Positions 10,294 to 20,182 of a stretch of 64,000 nucleotides of DNA are shown in pieces. The notes under the pieces are model-generated. The model ran no database searches, was not told the origin of the DNA, and was given only the letters and a program-made list of their open reading frames with translations. Source of the stretch: Helianthus annuus (lineage: Eukaryota; Streptophyta; Magnoliopsida; Asterales; Asteraceae); contig NC_035434.2 in assembly GCF_002127325.2 (NCBI RefSeq), positions 81,966,664-82,030,663 on the forward strand. The letters are read 5' to 3'. Made by a program: the position numbers and the translations under genes. The stretch's first letter is position 1. Each line of letters begins with the position of its first letter.

Positions 10294-10512
10294 ATGTCCT
10301 TTGAGACTAAAGACAGTTGTAGACTAAAGGCAGTTACGCCACCGCCACCACCGCCGCCAGAGCAGCAGCCGCCTCCAGAGCCACCAAGGCGGAGAAGATC
10401 AGGAGCACGGATGTCCGTGCGAGGGGGATTCCACTTCAGCACCCCTCAACACTCCATTGGCAGCCACTACCCGCCACTATATGATGGCTTAAATTTAAAA
10501 TTGTCCTTGTGA
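10294..10512 (+). pseudogene. Proline/arginine-rich ORF fragment
   Basis: The frame encodes a run of prolines, then EQQPPPEPPRRRRSGARMSV and GGFHFSTPQHS. It is short and has no upstream coding sequence. It resembles what I remember as the N-terminal part of the same accessory protein seen at 9381-9789, which would put the two pieces in inverted order along the DNA. That link is from memory only. 10513-10706 holds nothing I recognise. Confidence 0.35.
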
Positions 10513-10706
10513 CTAGGCCTTTTGTATGCCACCCTATTATCCTTAATATTTTATAACTGGGATAAAATATAATAAAACTTAAATGAATTAAAATAACCAA
10601 TATGGTTTATAGTTACCATGGTTAATGAATTGCCATAAAAAGGGAATTCCACAATAGAATCCTGAATAAATCTTTGTCAATATTTTATGTAGCAATCAAG
10701 CTAGAT

Positions 10707-11895
10707 AGCTGGGTCAGATGGAGTCAACAGTCACCCGTGGGAGAATAACGACACTACCAGAGTTAATGTAGCGGGTGCGGAATTGCAGGCATTGATAGAT
10801 AATGCTGTTACACGAGCTCTTGACAGACAGTTCAATGAATCTAGTGGTACCCGTGTCAGAACTCAGTCTGTACCACACTCACCCTCAAAGACTCATACTC
10901 GCAAGAGTGAATCTCATCATTCATCGAACCAAAGAAGTATCTCGTCTAAGAAGGTTGAGCTCAAACAAGAACCACGTGTTAAGTCATGTTCTTATAAGTA
11001 CTTCGTCTCCTGCATGCCTAGAGACTTCACAGGGGAGAAAGGAGCCATCGATTGTATAACTTGGCTCGATGAAATGGACATTGTGGTTGATATTAGTGGT
11101 TGTGCAGAGCAAGATATTGTGAAGTTTGTGTCACAATCGTTTAAAGGGGAAGCTCTAGCGTGGTGGAGATCATTGATCCAGGCTACTGGGAAGATCCCGT
11201 TGTATAATCTGTCTTGGGATCATTGTGTTGCGTTGATCAAAGAAAGTTTCTGTCCTCAACATGAAGTTGAGAAGATTGAGACCGACTTTTTGACATTGGT
11301 TATGAAGAACTTAGACTGTCAGGCTTATCTCACGAGTTTTAACACCATGTCTCGATTGGTTCCTTACTTGGTGACACCGGAACCAAAACGTATAACCCGT
11401 TTCATTGGGGGTTTATCCCTGGAGATCAATGCTAGTGTGAAACCATCTCGACCTACTACCTTTAGGTCAGTAGCTGATTTGTCATTATCTATTACCCTTG
11501 ATGCGGTCAGGCAGAGATCGCTTAGGAATTCTGATGAGGGAAAGAGGAAGCGTGAGGATGATAACTCACACCGTTCAGATAAGAAGCGTAAAGGGAACTC
11601 GGATCATAAGAAGAATTCGGTATTTAAGAAAGATGATCATCAGTCGGGTTAGAAGCCCAAATGTAAGACTTGTAAGAAACGTCATCTAGGAAAGTGCAGG
11701 TATGAATCGAAATCCCAATCGCAGCCTAGGGCTTGTGGGATCTGCAAATCTAGTGAGCATAAGACATTGGATTGTAAGAAAATAAAGGATGCGACTTGTT
11801 AAAACTGTAACAAGAAGGGGCACATCAAGTCTAACCGCCCAAAGTATGCCAAAAAACCTGAAGAAGGAAAGAATACCAATGCTCAGGTCTTTCAA
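10707..11895 (+). pseudogene. H gag, degenerate
   Basis: The frame is open from about 10707, without an ATG, to TAG at 11650-11652. The capsid-type region reads FTGEKGAIDCITWLDEMD, then ALAWWRSLIQ, typical of gypsy gag, followed by a very basic Lys/Arg/Ser tail. Downstream, past the stop, the same frame shows Cys/His clusters (CKTCKKRHLGKC, CGICKSSEHKTLDC and a knuckle interrupted by TAA, with the last Cys changed). An ATG in another frame at about 10710 opens MESTVTRGRITTLPELM and then stops, suggesting a frameshift close to the original start. Function in an intact element: particle assembly and RNA packaging. Confidence 0.85.
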
Positions 11896-12381
11896 ATGAA
11901 TGCTCAGGAGGCCATTCAAAACGACAACGTGATAACAGGTACCTTTCTTATTAATTATGTTTATGCAAGGGTGTTGTTTGATTTGGGTGAAGATAAGTCG
12001 TTTGTTGATGATAAGTTTTGTAAATTATTAAAACTACATGTTAGAACCCTAAGCATAAAATATGAAGTAGAATTAGCCGATGGTACCATAGAAACTGCTT
12101 CAACCGTGTTAGATGGATGTTTTATATCCATTAGGAACCACTCTTTTCCGTTGTCCTTGCTTCCTTTGAAACTAGTTGGTTTCGACATAGTAATAGGCAT
12201 GGATTGGTTGTCCTTTAATCAAGCTCCGATCGTTTGTGACAAGAAGCAAGTGGTTATCAAAACTCCTTATGGTGAGCCATTAACAATTCAAGGAGATACT
12301 CAATATGGATTGCCTAAGCAAGTATCTATGCTTAAGGCATCAAGGTGTATGAAGAAGGGTTGTATTATTTACATGGCATAA
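11896..12381 (+). pseudogene. H aspartic protease with altered active site
   Basis: The frame runs 161 codons to TAA at 12379-12381. The active-site block reads VLFDLGEDKSF, where gypsy proteases have DSG; the Ser-to-Leu change would probably abolish activity. The C-terminal landmark FDIVIGMDWL is intact, followed by a VVIKTPYGEPL region and the linker to RT. It corresponds to the middle of the Gag-Pol polyprotein and sits directly between gag and RT. Confidence 0.88.
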
Positions 12382-13925
12382 GTGACTATTGATGAGCCAA
12401 AGCCCAAGGTTGAAGACATCCCCGTTATTTCTGAATATCCAGAAGTATTTCCTGAAGAACTATCTGGTTTACCACCAGATAAGCAAGCGAAGTTCAGAAT
12501 CTACATTATTCCTGGAGCTGCACCAATTGCGAGAGCACCTTATCGGTTGGCACCGACTGAAATGAAAGAGTTAAGGACTCAGTTAGATGACTTGTTGGCA
12601 AAAGGCTTTATTCGACCTAGTTCGTCTCCTTGGGGAGCATCGATTCTGTTTGTGAAGAAAAAGGATGGATAAATACATCTATGCATCGATTATCGCGAGC
12701 TTAACAAGGTTACAATCAAGAACAGATATCCATTGCCCAGGATCGACGATCTGTTCAATCAATTGCAAGGGGCAAGCTACCTTTCCAAGATCGACTTAAG
12801 GTCAGGTTACCATCAGCTAAAGGTCAGAGATGAAGATGTGCATAAGACTGCATTTAGAACTCGTTATGGTCACTACGAGTTCTTAGTGATGCCTTTCGGG
12901 CTCACCAATGCACCAGCAACATTCATGGATCTCATGAATCGCGTTTGTAAACCCTACTTGGACAAGTTTCTCATCGTTTTCATTGATAACATTCTTATTT
13001 ATTCAAAGAACCAGGCTGATCATGAAAAGCACCTTCGATGTATTCTTAAACTTCTCCAACAAGAGAAGCTCTACGCCAAGTTTTCAAATTGTGAGTTTTG
13101 GCTTCGTGAAGTCCAATTTCTTAGACATGTGGTTAGCGAGCGTGGTATCTAGGTGGATCCCGCTAAGATTGAAGCCATCATGAATTGGCAAGAGCCGAAG
13201 ACGCCCACAGAGATTCACAGCTTTTTGGGTCTAGCAGGATATTACAGGCGTTTTATTGAAAATTTCTCGAGGATTGCAGCACCCCTAACTTCATTAACTC
13301 GTAAGAATATTAAGTTTGATTGGGGTCCTAAGCAACAAGAATCCTTTGATATTCTTAAACAAAAGTTAAGCAATGCACCTGTGTTGACCTTGCCTGAAGG
13401 AATTGAAGAATTTGTGGTTTACTTTGATGCATCACACACAAGTATAGGATGTGTGCTTATGCAGAAGGGCAAAGTTATTGCTTTTGCTTCCCGTCAATTA
13501 AAGGTGCACGGAAAGAATTACACCACCCACGATTTGGAGTTGGGTGCCGTTGTATTTGCGCTGAAGCTTTGGAGGCATTACCTGTATGGGACTAAGTGTG
13601 TGATCTATTCTGATCATAAGAGCCTTCAGATCTGGTCAACGAGAAGGATCTGAACATGAGACAACGTTGGTGGATGGAGACATTGAACGATTATGATTGT
13701 GAAATTCGCTACCATCCAGGCAAGGCGAATGTTGTAGCTGATGCTTTAAGCAGGAAGGAAGGGGTTAAGCCCATTAGGATCAATGCAAAGAGCATTGAAT
13801 TAAAGAATAGCCTGAATGAAAGGTTATTACCCGCTCAAAAGGAAGCTGTGTTAGAAGCTAACTTCCCAAATGAAAAGTTGGGTGTACTGCCGATCAATTG
13901 TCTTGTGACAAGGATGGAATTCTAA
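12382..13925 (+). pseudogene. H reverse transcriptase and RNase H, broken
   Basis: RT blocks appear in order ([64 protein letters not shown]) and RNase H follows ([46 protein letters not shown]). Damage: stops at 12670-12672 and 13150-13152, a frameshift in 13625-13655, and the active site FIDN instead of FIDD, which removes a metal-binding aspartate. The coding run ends at 13925, three bases before element A; the matching continuation is at 49068. Confidence 0.92.
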
Positions 13926-13928
13926 GAT

Positions 13929-14595
13929 TGTGAGTACAGGATCGGATCATAAACGATCACTAGATCTGCGGTGGATTCGATTTAACATGCGGAATCCATT
14001 AAATCGAACCGTAATCGTGCGCGAAGACGTAATTAAACAACGTTTATTACATAACGACGACAACCGGACAGAGTTTCGACTCGATCTACACACTACACAC
14101 TCAAAATCTAATCAGCGTGACGTAATCGGAGTGTTCTTGACGAAGATCTGATGAACATGAAAAAGTTCTTGTTCAAGCGAAATAAGATCTCTTCCTTCTC
14201 TTCTAATTCCTTTTGAAATAAGTCTCCGACCTCTATTTATATGTAACTTCTGATTCAAGCGAAATAACCATTGACTGATTTCCTTTGAATGTCACACTCC
14301 AAGTTCAAGCGGAATCTCATTCCAAGCAAGCATGCTGTTACCTACGAAATCAAAATCCATATGATATTGCATTTCTTGTTTGATGATGTCATATGAATAA
14401 TGTCATCATCAAGAATGATGACATCATTCTTGTTCAGATCCGCTCCTTTCGTATCGTGTCATACCGTATACTGACCTAACATTACCTAACGACACCTAGC
14501 GAAACCTAGTGAAACTTCTGTCCGGTATTTTACAGACTCAAGACACTAGACTTTACATGTACAGTTAGATTTCTATCTATGGCTACACACTAACA
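13929..14595 (-). repeat. A 3' LTR (667 bp) with TATA box
   Basis: It begins TGTGAGTACAGG and ends CACACTAACA on the plus strand (sense TGTTAGTGTG...CTCACA). A TATA box TATAAATA lies on the minus strand at 14234-14241. The same LTR occurs at 38327-38965, where B interrupts it 27 bp before its end. Confidence 0.93.
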
Positions 14596-16499
14596 ATCTC
14601 CCCCTTGGACATAGCTAGAAATCTGTGATGTTTAGTCTTGAACTGCCTTGGATAACATCTTCAAGTGAAACCACAGTCTCCCCCTTGAATGATGCCCCGA
14701 ATTTCTTAGATTTGATGTTTAATCTTGATCCCCTTTACATTTAGCTTCCTGCACATTCTCTACCAAAAAATTAAAATCGAAATCTTTACGTTTTGGGTAG
14801 AAATTAATTGAAACATTCTCAAATTTTATCTTCACTTTTCATTACAAACACACTCTCCCAACCCTGTTGTTCATCATGTTTAGCACTTAGAATTTTTGAA
14901 AATCAGCTCTTCAACATCAGTTGTCGAAAATAAGATGAAGTAAAATCTTTTTGATTTTTCAAAATTTTATGCTAAAACACATTCTTTTTGGATTTTTTGT
15001 TTAATGAAAAGCAGTAAAGAAATATTTACAGATAATATTTTTGTGAGTTTGTGAAAGAGGATCATATCAGTTTTTGAGACACATCACAAGCACCGTTAAA
15101 CTTTTAGACATTTTAAGTTCTAAACGATTCACGTTGATTGACGATATAATTGTCCTCTTAAGCTCAATCTAAAAACTTTCGAAATGCTTACAGATATGTT
15201 AAGGTATATTAATTTTGCACTAAATTCTTATGGACCCCACGATCTCAGCATATCCCCTCATCATGCAATACACTAACTCAAGTAATGCCTTTAAACTTTC
15301 ATCAACTCTGATTTGTGCGAAAACAATGCAGAATGTTTAAACATTAACAATCAGGTCGATCTTTCGATACGCAGAGAAAGTCCAATGTTTAAACAAAAAA
15401 AGAAAATAAAAACAAGTTGAAAGTTTTTAGGCTTTAACCACCAGATCGATACTCTCGTATACGCAGAGGTGATCCAAAGCTTAAACGAAACACCAAAGAA
15501 AATAAAGCAGAACGTTTAGGCAATAACATCCAGGTCGATACTCACGTATACGCAGAGGATGTCCAACGCTTAAACAAAATAAAGAAATACAACAAGTTTA
15601 AATCTTTGCAAAATGAAATGCACAATCATAGCGACTTTTCAGCAAAGTTGTGAAGTTCACAAACTGACCGGTTTTTATGTTTTTTTTAGCATGCAGCGAT
15701 TACTGAGTAGGCACACAATCAAGAAGGACAAAACTAAGTACTATGCTTTCAATCATGTTTCCCACTAGAACTAGGCTTTTTCATTTAATTTTGTATCGTT
15801 ATCGCAAATCTACTAGTCTAGCTGAGCCTATCGTCACATCTTTAGTGAGACTGTTTATCACATTTTACTTTCCAATTCTTTAGCGTGCTGTGATAGTCCA
15901 CTGATGTACTATAATTTCCTTTTTTTTTCACAACAAAACTCGTTTTTGATTTTTAATCTTTTTGAATTTTTCAAATTTTCTAATTTTTTTTTAAATTTTT
16001 CTCCCCCTAAAATCAAAATATATTTCAATTTTGATTTTCTGGGAAAATTTGAAAAACAAAGCAGTAAACTGTACAAAGTAAAGTGACAACTTGATGAGAA
16101 TTGCTTCAATTCTCCATCCACTTGGCGTAAACAATCAGAACTCCCCTGATAACAAACTATTTTCCCATTATGATTTCAAAACACTTAAGTTTGTTTTAAT
16201 CAAAATGGTTTTTCCGGAAAATTAGTTTTGTCTGCCATTTCACAAACATGGGGTTTAATTCATCACACTGTTTTCAACCACTTGTAGGTTTATCACAAAA
16301 CAATTTTCAATATTCATACCACTTGAAAGATAGTTAAATCAAATACAACTTAATGTCTTTGATTAACCCCTTGTAAGTCGAAATATCACAGTTACCAAAC
16401 TGTGAATTTCTCAAGAAAGATGCCGATTCCTACTCCCCAATTACCAACCTGGGAGTTCCGGTAAGTCAGGTTTTTCATTTAAACAATTTTACCCAAGCC
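14596..16499 (-). other. A polypurine tract and long 3' non-coding region
   Basis: The tract AAGGGGGAGAT (sense) is at 14596-14607, next to the LTR. The remaining 1.9 kb has no coding sequence. It contains three diverged copies of an ~85-bp unit (15340-15570) centred on CGTATACG, and poly-A/T tracts. A segment near 16110-16150 matches 46921-46960 of element B in the same sense, showing A and B are related. Open frames at 15904-16121 come from T-rich sequence and are not genes. Confidence 0.75.
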
Positions 16500-17557
16500 T
16501 GATGGTCCTTGGGTGCTTTTGAAATTCCTTTTGACAATGATGGAAAAATTTCTTCATTCACTGTCAAACCGGAATCACCACTTTTACCTCAACCAATGGC
16601 TCCTCTGGTTTTGACAAACCAGATTCATTACCTGAACATGGCTCCTTTGACTTTGATGAGTCAAGATCATTGCCAACAACTGGCTCTTTTGTTTCAGAAG
16701 AAACAAATTCATCACCAGGAACTTTTCCTTTCTTCACACTCCATTATGTCCTCAGATTTGCATCTTATGAATTCATTTTGCTTGATTTGTCATTCTTTGG
16801 AGAGCAAGACGACTTATCAGAACTCTTCTCTGATTTTCTTGTTGTATCTGAGGACAAAATCCTTTCAAGATACTCTCGAGCTTTCTTTCTTTTCTTTCTC
16901 AGTCGATCTTTCTGCCCTTGTGAAAGCTTCACTTTCTGTTCTTTCACTTTCTATTCTGAAACTTTCAGTTCCTTGGGTTTTTCTTTGACTTTGACTGATT
17001 CCATCACCCTTTTCTGAGATGCAGCCCTCGATCTTTCATTTGATCTCATTGGGCAATCTCTGGCAATATGTCCTTTGATTTGGCAGTTATAGCATCTCCT
17101 CATCTCAAACCACTGATTCTGGCAATTAACAGCAATGTGTCCTTGAACACCACAAGTGTAACACACTCTGTTCTTGTACCATTCACCACTTCCACACCAA
17201 ACACTCAGATCATAACATTGTCTGGCTTTGTGGTAATCAGCACTCCTCCTGAAAGCTGGATTTGGCTTTGAAGCACTGTGGTCAAACCTGCACAGTCATT
17301 ACCAATTTTCTGTGAGTTTTGATTTTTCAATTTTTGTGGTTTTCTATCACGATTGGATGATTGAACTGATGATCTTTTATATTTGTTTTGAACATTTTCT
17401 GAATTTTTAACTTTTTGTTTCTGTTCTACTTTCTTCTTCAATGGTTTTTGCGAAGAGCATTCACCCTTTTCAGTCGATTGCAGAACAGTTTCTTGAAATT
17501 TTTCTTTTAATTTCAAAAAGATTTTCTTTTTCTCATTTTTTTCATTTTCATCATCAG
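16500..17557 (-). pseudogene. A gag, 3' part (zinc-knuckle region)
   Basis: Just after the E2 insertion (sense direction) the minus strand encodes a Lys/Gln/Ser-rich segment (17205-17557). Further on, 16951-17166 encodes two CCHC knuckles, CYTCGVQGHIAVNC and CYNCQIKGHIARDC, followed by basic sequence; a further basic stretch (KLSQGQKDRLRKKRKK) is at 16765-16947. Stops and frame changes separate these pieces. The knuckles bind RNA in gag proteins. Element B has a comparable C-terminal knuckle (CYKCNEAGHIAWNC). No protease or pol follows. Boundaries at the 16500 end are approximate. Confidence 0.75.
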
Positions 17558-19002
17558 TGTGACAACTTGAACTTTAGACTTGCTTTGTGTAACGCTATGT
17601 GCATTGGTGAACAAAATTATATGTTGGATTGAATGAATGTTATATGGTTATGTGCTTTGTATAATTTGTGTATATGTTAACCAAGCCCAAACCACACATC
17701 ATGAACCGATTACCCTTGGGCCGAACCCCTCCCTCTCGGCTCACTATACTTGGACTCGGCCCATCACTCTTAAACGGGTATACATTCACGCATCCTTTAG
17801 GGTTTTGTTTCTTTTCACAATTGGCAAAACACATTGACACACACAAACTTTAGAAACACTCTCTCTCTCTCGGAACCGGATCACACACTCACTCTTTCAA
17901 GCTCTCGGCTCCGCTCTTGTTTACATATCGGTTAGTAATTCATGATTATGTATTTTGTCAATTATGTGGTATAATGTTGTTGATATGTGACCGATCTTGT
18001 ATGTATTGTATCCGAATGATTTTTGATTGATGTGAATTGCATGCTAGATTATAGTATTGACGCCATGAATTATGTGATAATAAGAACCGTTTGAGTATAG
18101 ATAATGCTCTTGTAATCGGCCTTGCATATGAATCAGATAGATATACGAAATATGGATCGGTTATATGTTTATATTATATTGGAATTTCTTGGCCTAGAAC
18201 CGAATGAATATTTATGATCGGCTGAATGCATATGTTGGTATTTAAGAAATCCGTATGAGTGTTATGATGTTGTTCTTGAATATGACATGAACAGTTTGAA
18301 TGCGGTTGAATTTGGAATTGTAACTGATTTGATCTGTTTCCGAAATTGCTGATATGTTTGCTGGAATCACGGAATTGATGTTGTGATTAATTAAGGAAAT
18401 CAGTTACATACTCGGTTACGACACATGGTTGCGAGTCGAGACCATAGTTGCGGGTCTAGTTGCGACTCGTAACCATCACACTAGCACACAATCCACACAA
18501 GCCGAAACCATGGTTGCGAGTCCCGTTGCGACTCGTAACCGGACCATGACGAACCGAGACCACCTGTTGCGACTCGTAACCAGCAGTTGCGACTCGCAAT
18601 CCCCTGTTGCGACTCGAGACCACCTTTGCACATACACTGTTTTGGGCCTTCGCTGTCACGGGCCAAGTCAGTTGGGCTAATTGATTGGATATTTGTTTAC
18701 TGTTATGTTATTGGACTGCTTATCTGTTTGGGCTGATATATTATTTGGGCGGATTACCTTTCGGGCTTAGACATTGGATCGCACAAGGTTAACTTGTGGC
18801 ATATAATTGGGCCGGGTTATGATTGGGCCAAACACTTAGATTGTTTATCGGATTGCTGATACGTGTACGTGTTTGCCATGACTATACGTGATACTATATA
18901 CGTGCTATATACGAACCTGACTCGTATAATCACCATGATAGGACGTGGTTGACCATTTACTAGCTTAATTGTACTCTTTGTGTATCTGCCGAGCAAACCA
19001 AG

Positions 19003-19591
19003 GTGAGTTCACACAGCCAAGGCATGGGATTCCCGGGTTGGGAATTGGGTTGGATATGTTGAATATGGAATGATTACTCGTACTTACGCATTCTCTAGAC
19101 TATAGACCATCGTCCTCAGGTTAGTCAGGACACGTTACGTAAAGCCTACGTAACCCAGTATGTTTTCCATTTGTCTCCCGGGTCGGGAGGACACGTTACG
19201 TAAAGCCTACGTAACCCAATACCATCTACTGGCTTCCGGGTCGGAAGGCCACGCTGCGTAAAGCCTACGTAGCCCCCACGCGTACCATGTCCTCGGGGAA
19301 GGGCACGTCACGTAAAGCCTACGTGACCTTGTACGTTTTCCCGTTCTCGGTAAAGAAGAACACATGGTTGGAAGTAGTCTAGTAAGTACCACTGATGAGA
19401 AGCCCTCATTAGTAAGGATAAACGTGGGAAGCCCCCACCAGTAATATAAACACAAGGTTTGGGAAGCCCCCACCTTTAGTACACACTAGTATGGGAAGCC
19501 CCCACTAGTTATACTTATGCACTATGTTATGAACTTACTTTCTGTGAACTCGCTCAACTAGTTTGTTGATTATTTGCTGCATGCCTTGCAG
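19003..19591 (+). other. Putative leader intron in the E2 LTR
   Basis: Donor CCAAG|GTGAGTTCACAC at 19002/19003 is a perfect plant consensus. Acceptor TGCATGCCTTGCAG|G ends at 19591 after a T-rich stretch. Length 589 nt. The right LTR has the same sites at 26846-27434. The interval encloses the covarying hairpin array. Splicing is inferred, not shown. Confidence 0.55.
19112..19361 (+). repeat. Tandem array of paired hairpins with compensatory changes
   Basis: Four units have a 7-bp stem around the constant loop AAAGCCT: GTTACGT/ACGTAAC (19134-19154 and 19195-19215), GCTGCGT/ACGTAGC (19253-19273, one G-U), GTCACGT/ACGTGAC (19307-19327). Each is preceded by a second small hairpin: GTCCT/AGGAC, CTCCC/GGGAG, CTTCC/GGAAG, a weaker CCT/AGG; a final GTTCT/AGAAC closes the array. 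The second copy is in the right LTR (+7843). Confidence 0.8.
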
Positions 19592-19872
19592 GACCTTAGG
19601 TATACTTGGAGCTTGCACCAGTGGAGAAGCGGGTCGTTGTGGACAAGAACTCGTGGATGCTTATTAAACACTTTTACATTCACACATTGATACTTATGTT
19701 TTGGGTTTTACATTTAATGCTTCCGCTACATATACAACGTTTGGTTTTGAACATCAGTCGTATCTACTATTATTATTAAATGCTATGTTTGATATAATTG
19801 GTGGCTTGATCCTGGTCAGTCACGCTCCCAAGCGGTGGTACTCCGCGGGTGGATTTTGGGGGTGTGACAGAT

Positions 19873-19885
19873 TGGTATCAGAGCC
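19873..19885 (+). promoter_or_regulatory. E2 primer binding site (tRNA-iMet)
   Basis: TGGTATCAGAGCC follows the LTR end by three bases. The leader from here to gag (19886-20182) contains nothing else I recognise. Confidence 0.95.
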
Positions 19886-20182
19886 ATTGGTTATAGAGAA
19901 CTTGGTTTTAATATGGGAAAACGTTTTTATTAAAACCGGACTATAACCAGTACAGTGCTCTCAACGATCCACAACGACGCTTCGCTCCACGTGCAAGACT
20001 CGACATCCTAGGTAATAAGGTTTATGTTTATTGCCTGTTTTCTAGAATTGATAGAACTTTGCTCGCATTACACTTAGATACACATGATATTAAAGCATGA
20101 GAATCCCTATGTGCTTACACTTTTCTGTCATCGCCCTATTCGCGAACCATTCTTACCTATGCTACTTGTTACAATGAAGATC

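Larger units (their letters stand above)
17558..19869 (+). repeat. E2 5' LTR (2312 bp)
   Basis: TGTGACAACTTG...GGGGGTGTGACA. In order it holds a CT-rich 5'UTR-like tract near 17850-17920 followed by GTTAGTAATT (possible donor at about 17931), an array of about eight GTTGCGACTCG-like words in both orientations (18428-18620), the putative leader intron (19003-19591), and the conserved end of about 200 bp. Confidence 0.97.

Noticed and set aside
15904..16121. Phe/Lys-rich small ORFs
   Set aside because: T-rich non-coding region of element A; no similarity or codon pattern.
16509..17017. Plus-strand Ser/Phe/Leu-rich ORFs
   Set aside because: Antisense to the A gag knuckle region; composition is the complement of Lys/Glu-rich coding sequence.
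17640..17853. Small ORFs in both E2 LTRs (also 25483-25696)
   Set aside because: Identical because the LTRs are identical; overlapping on both strands and without start context or homology.
19207..19473. 88-codon minus ORF in the E2 LTR
   Set aside because: Lies across the hairpin array; open frame is a by-product of the repeat.
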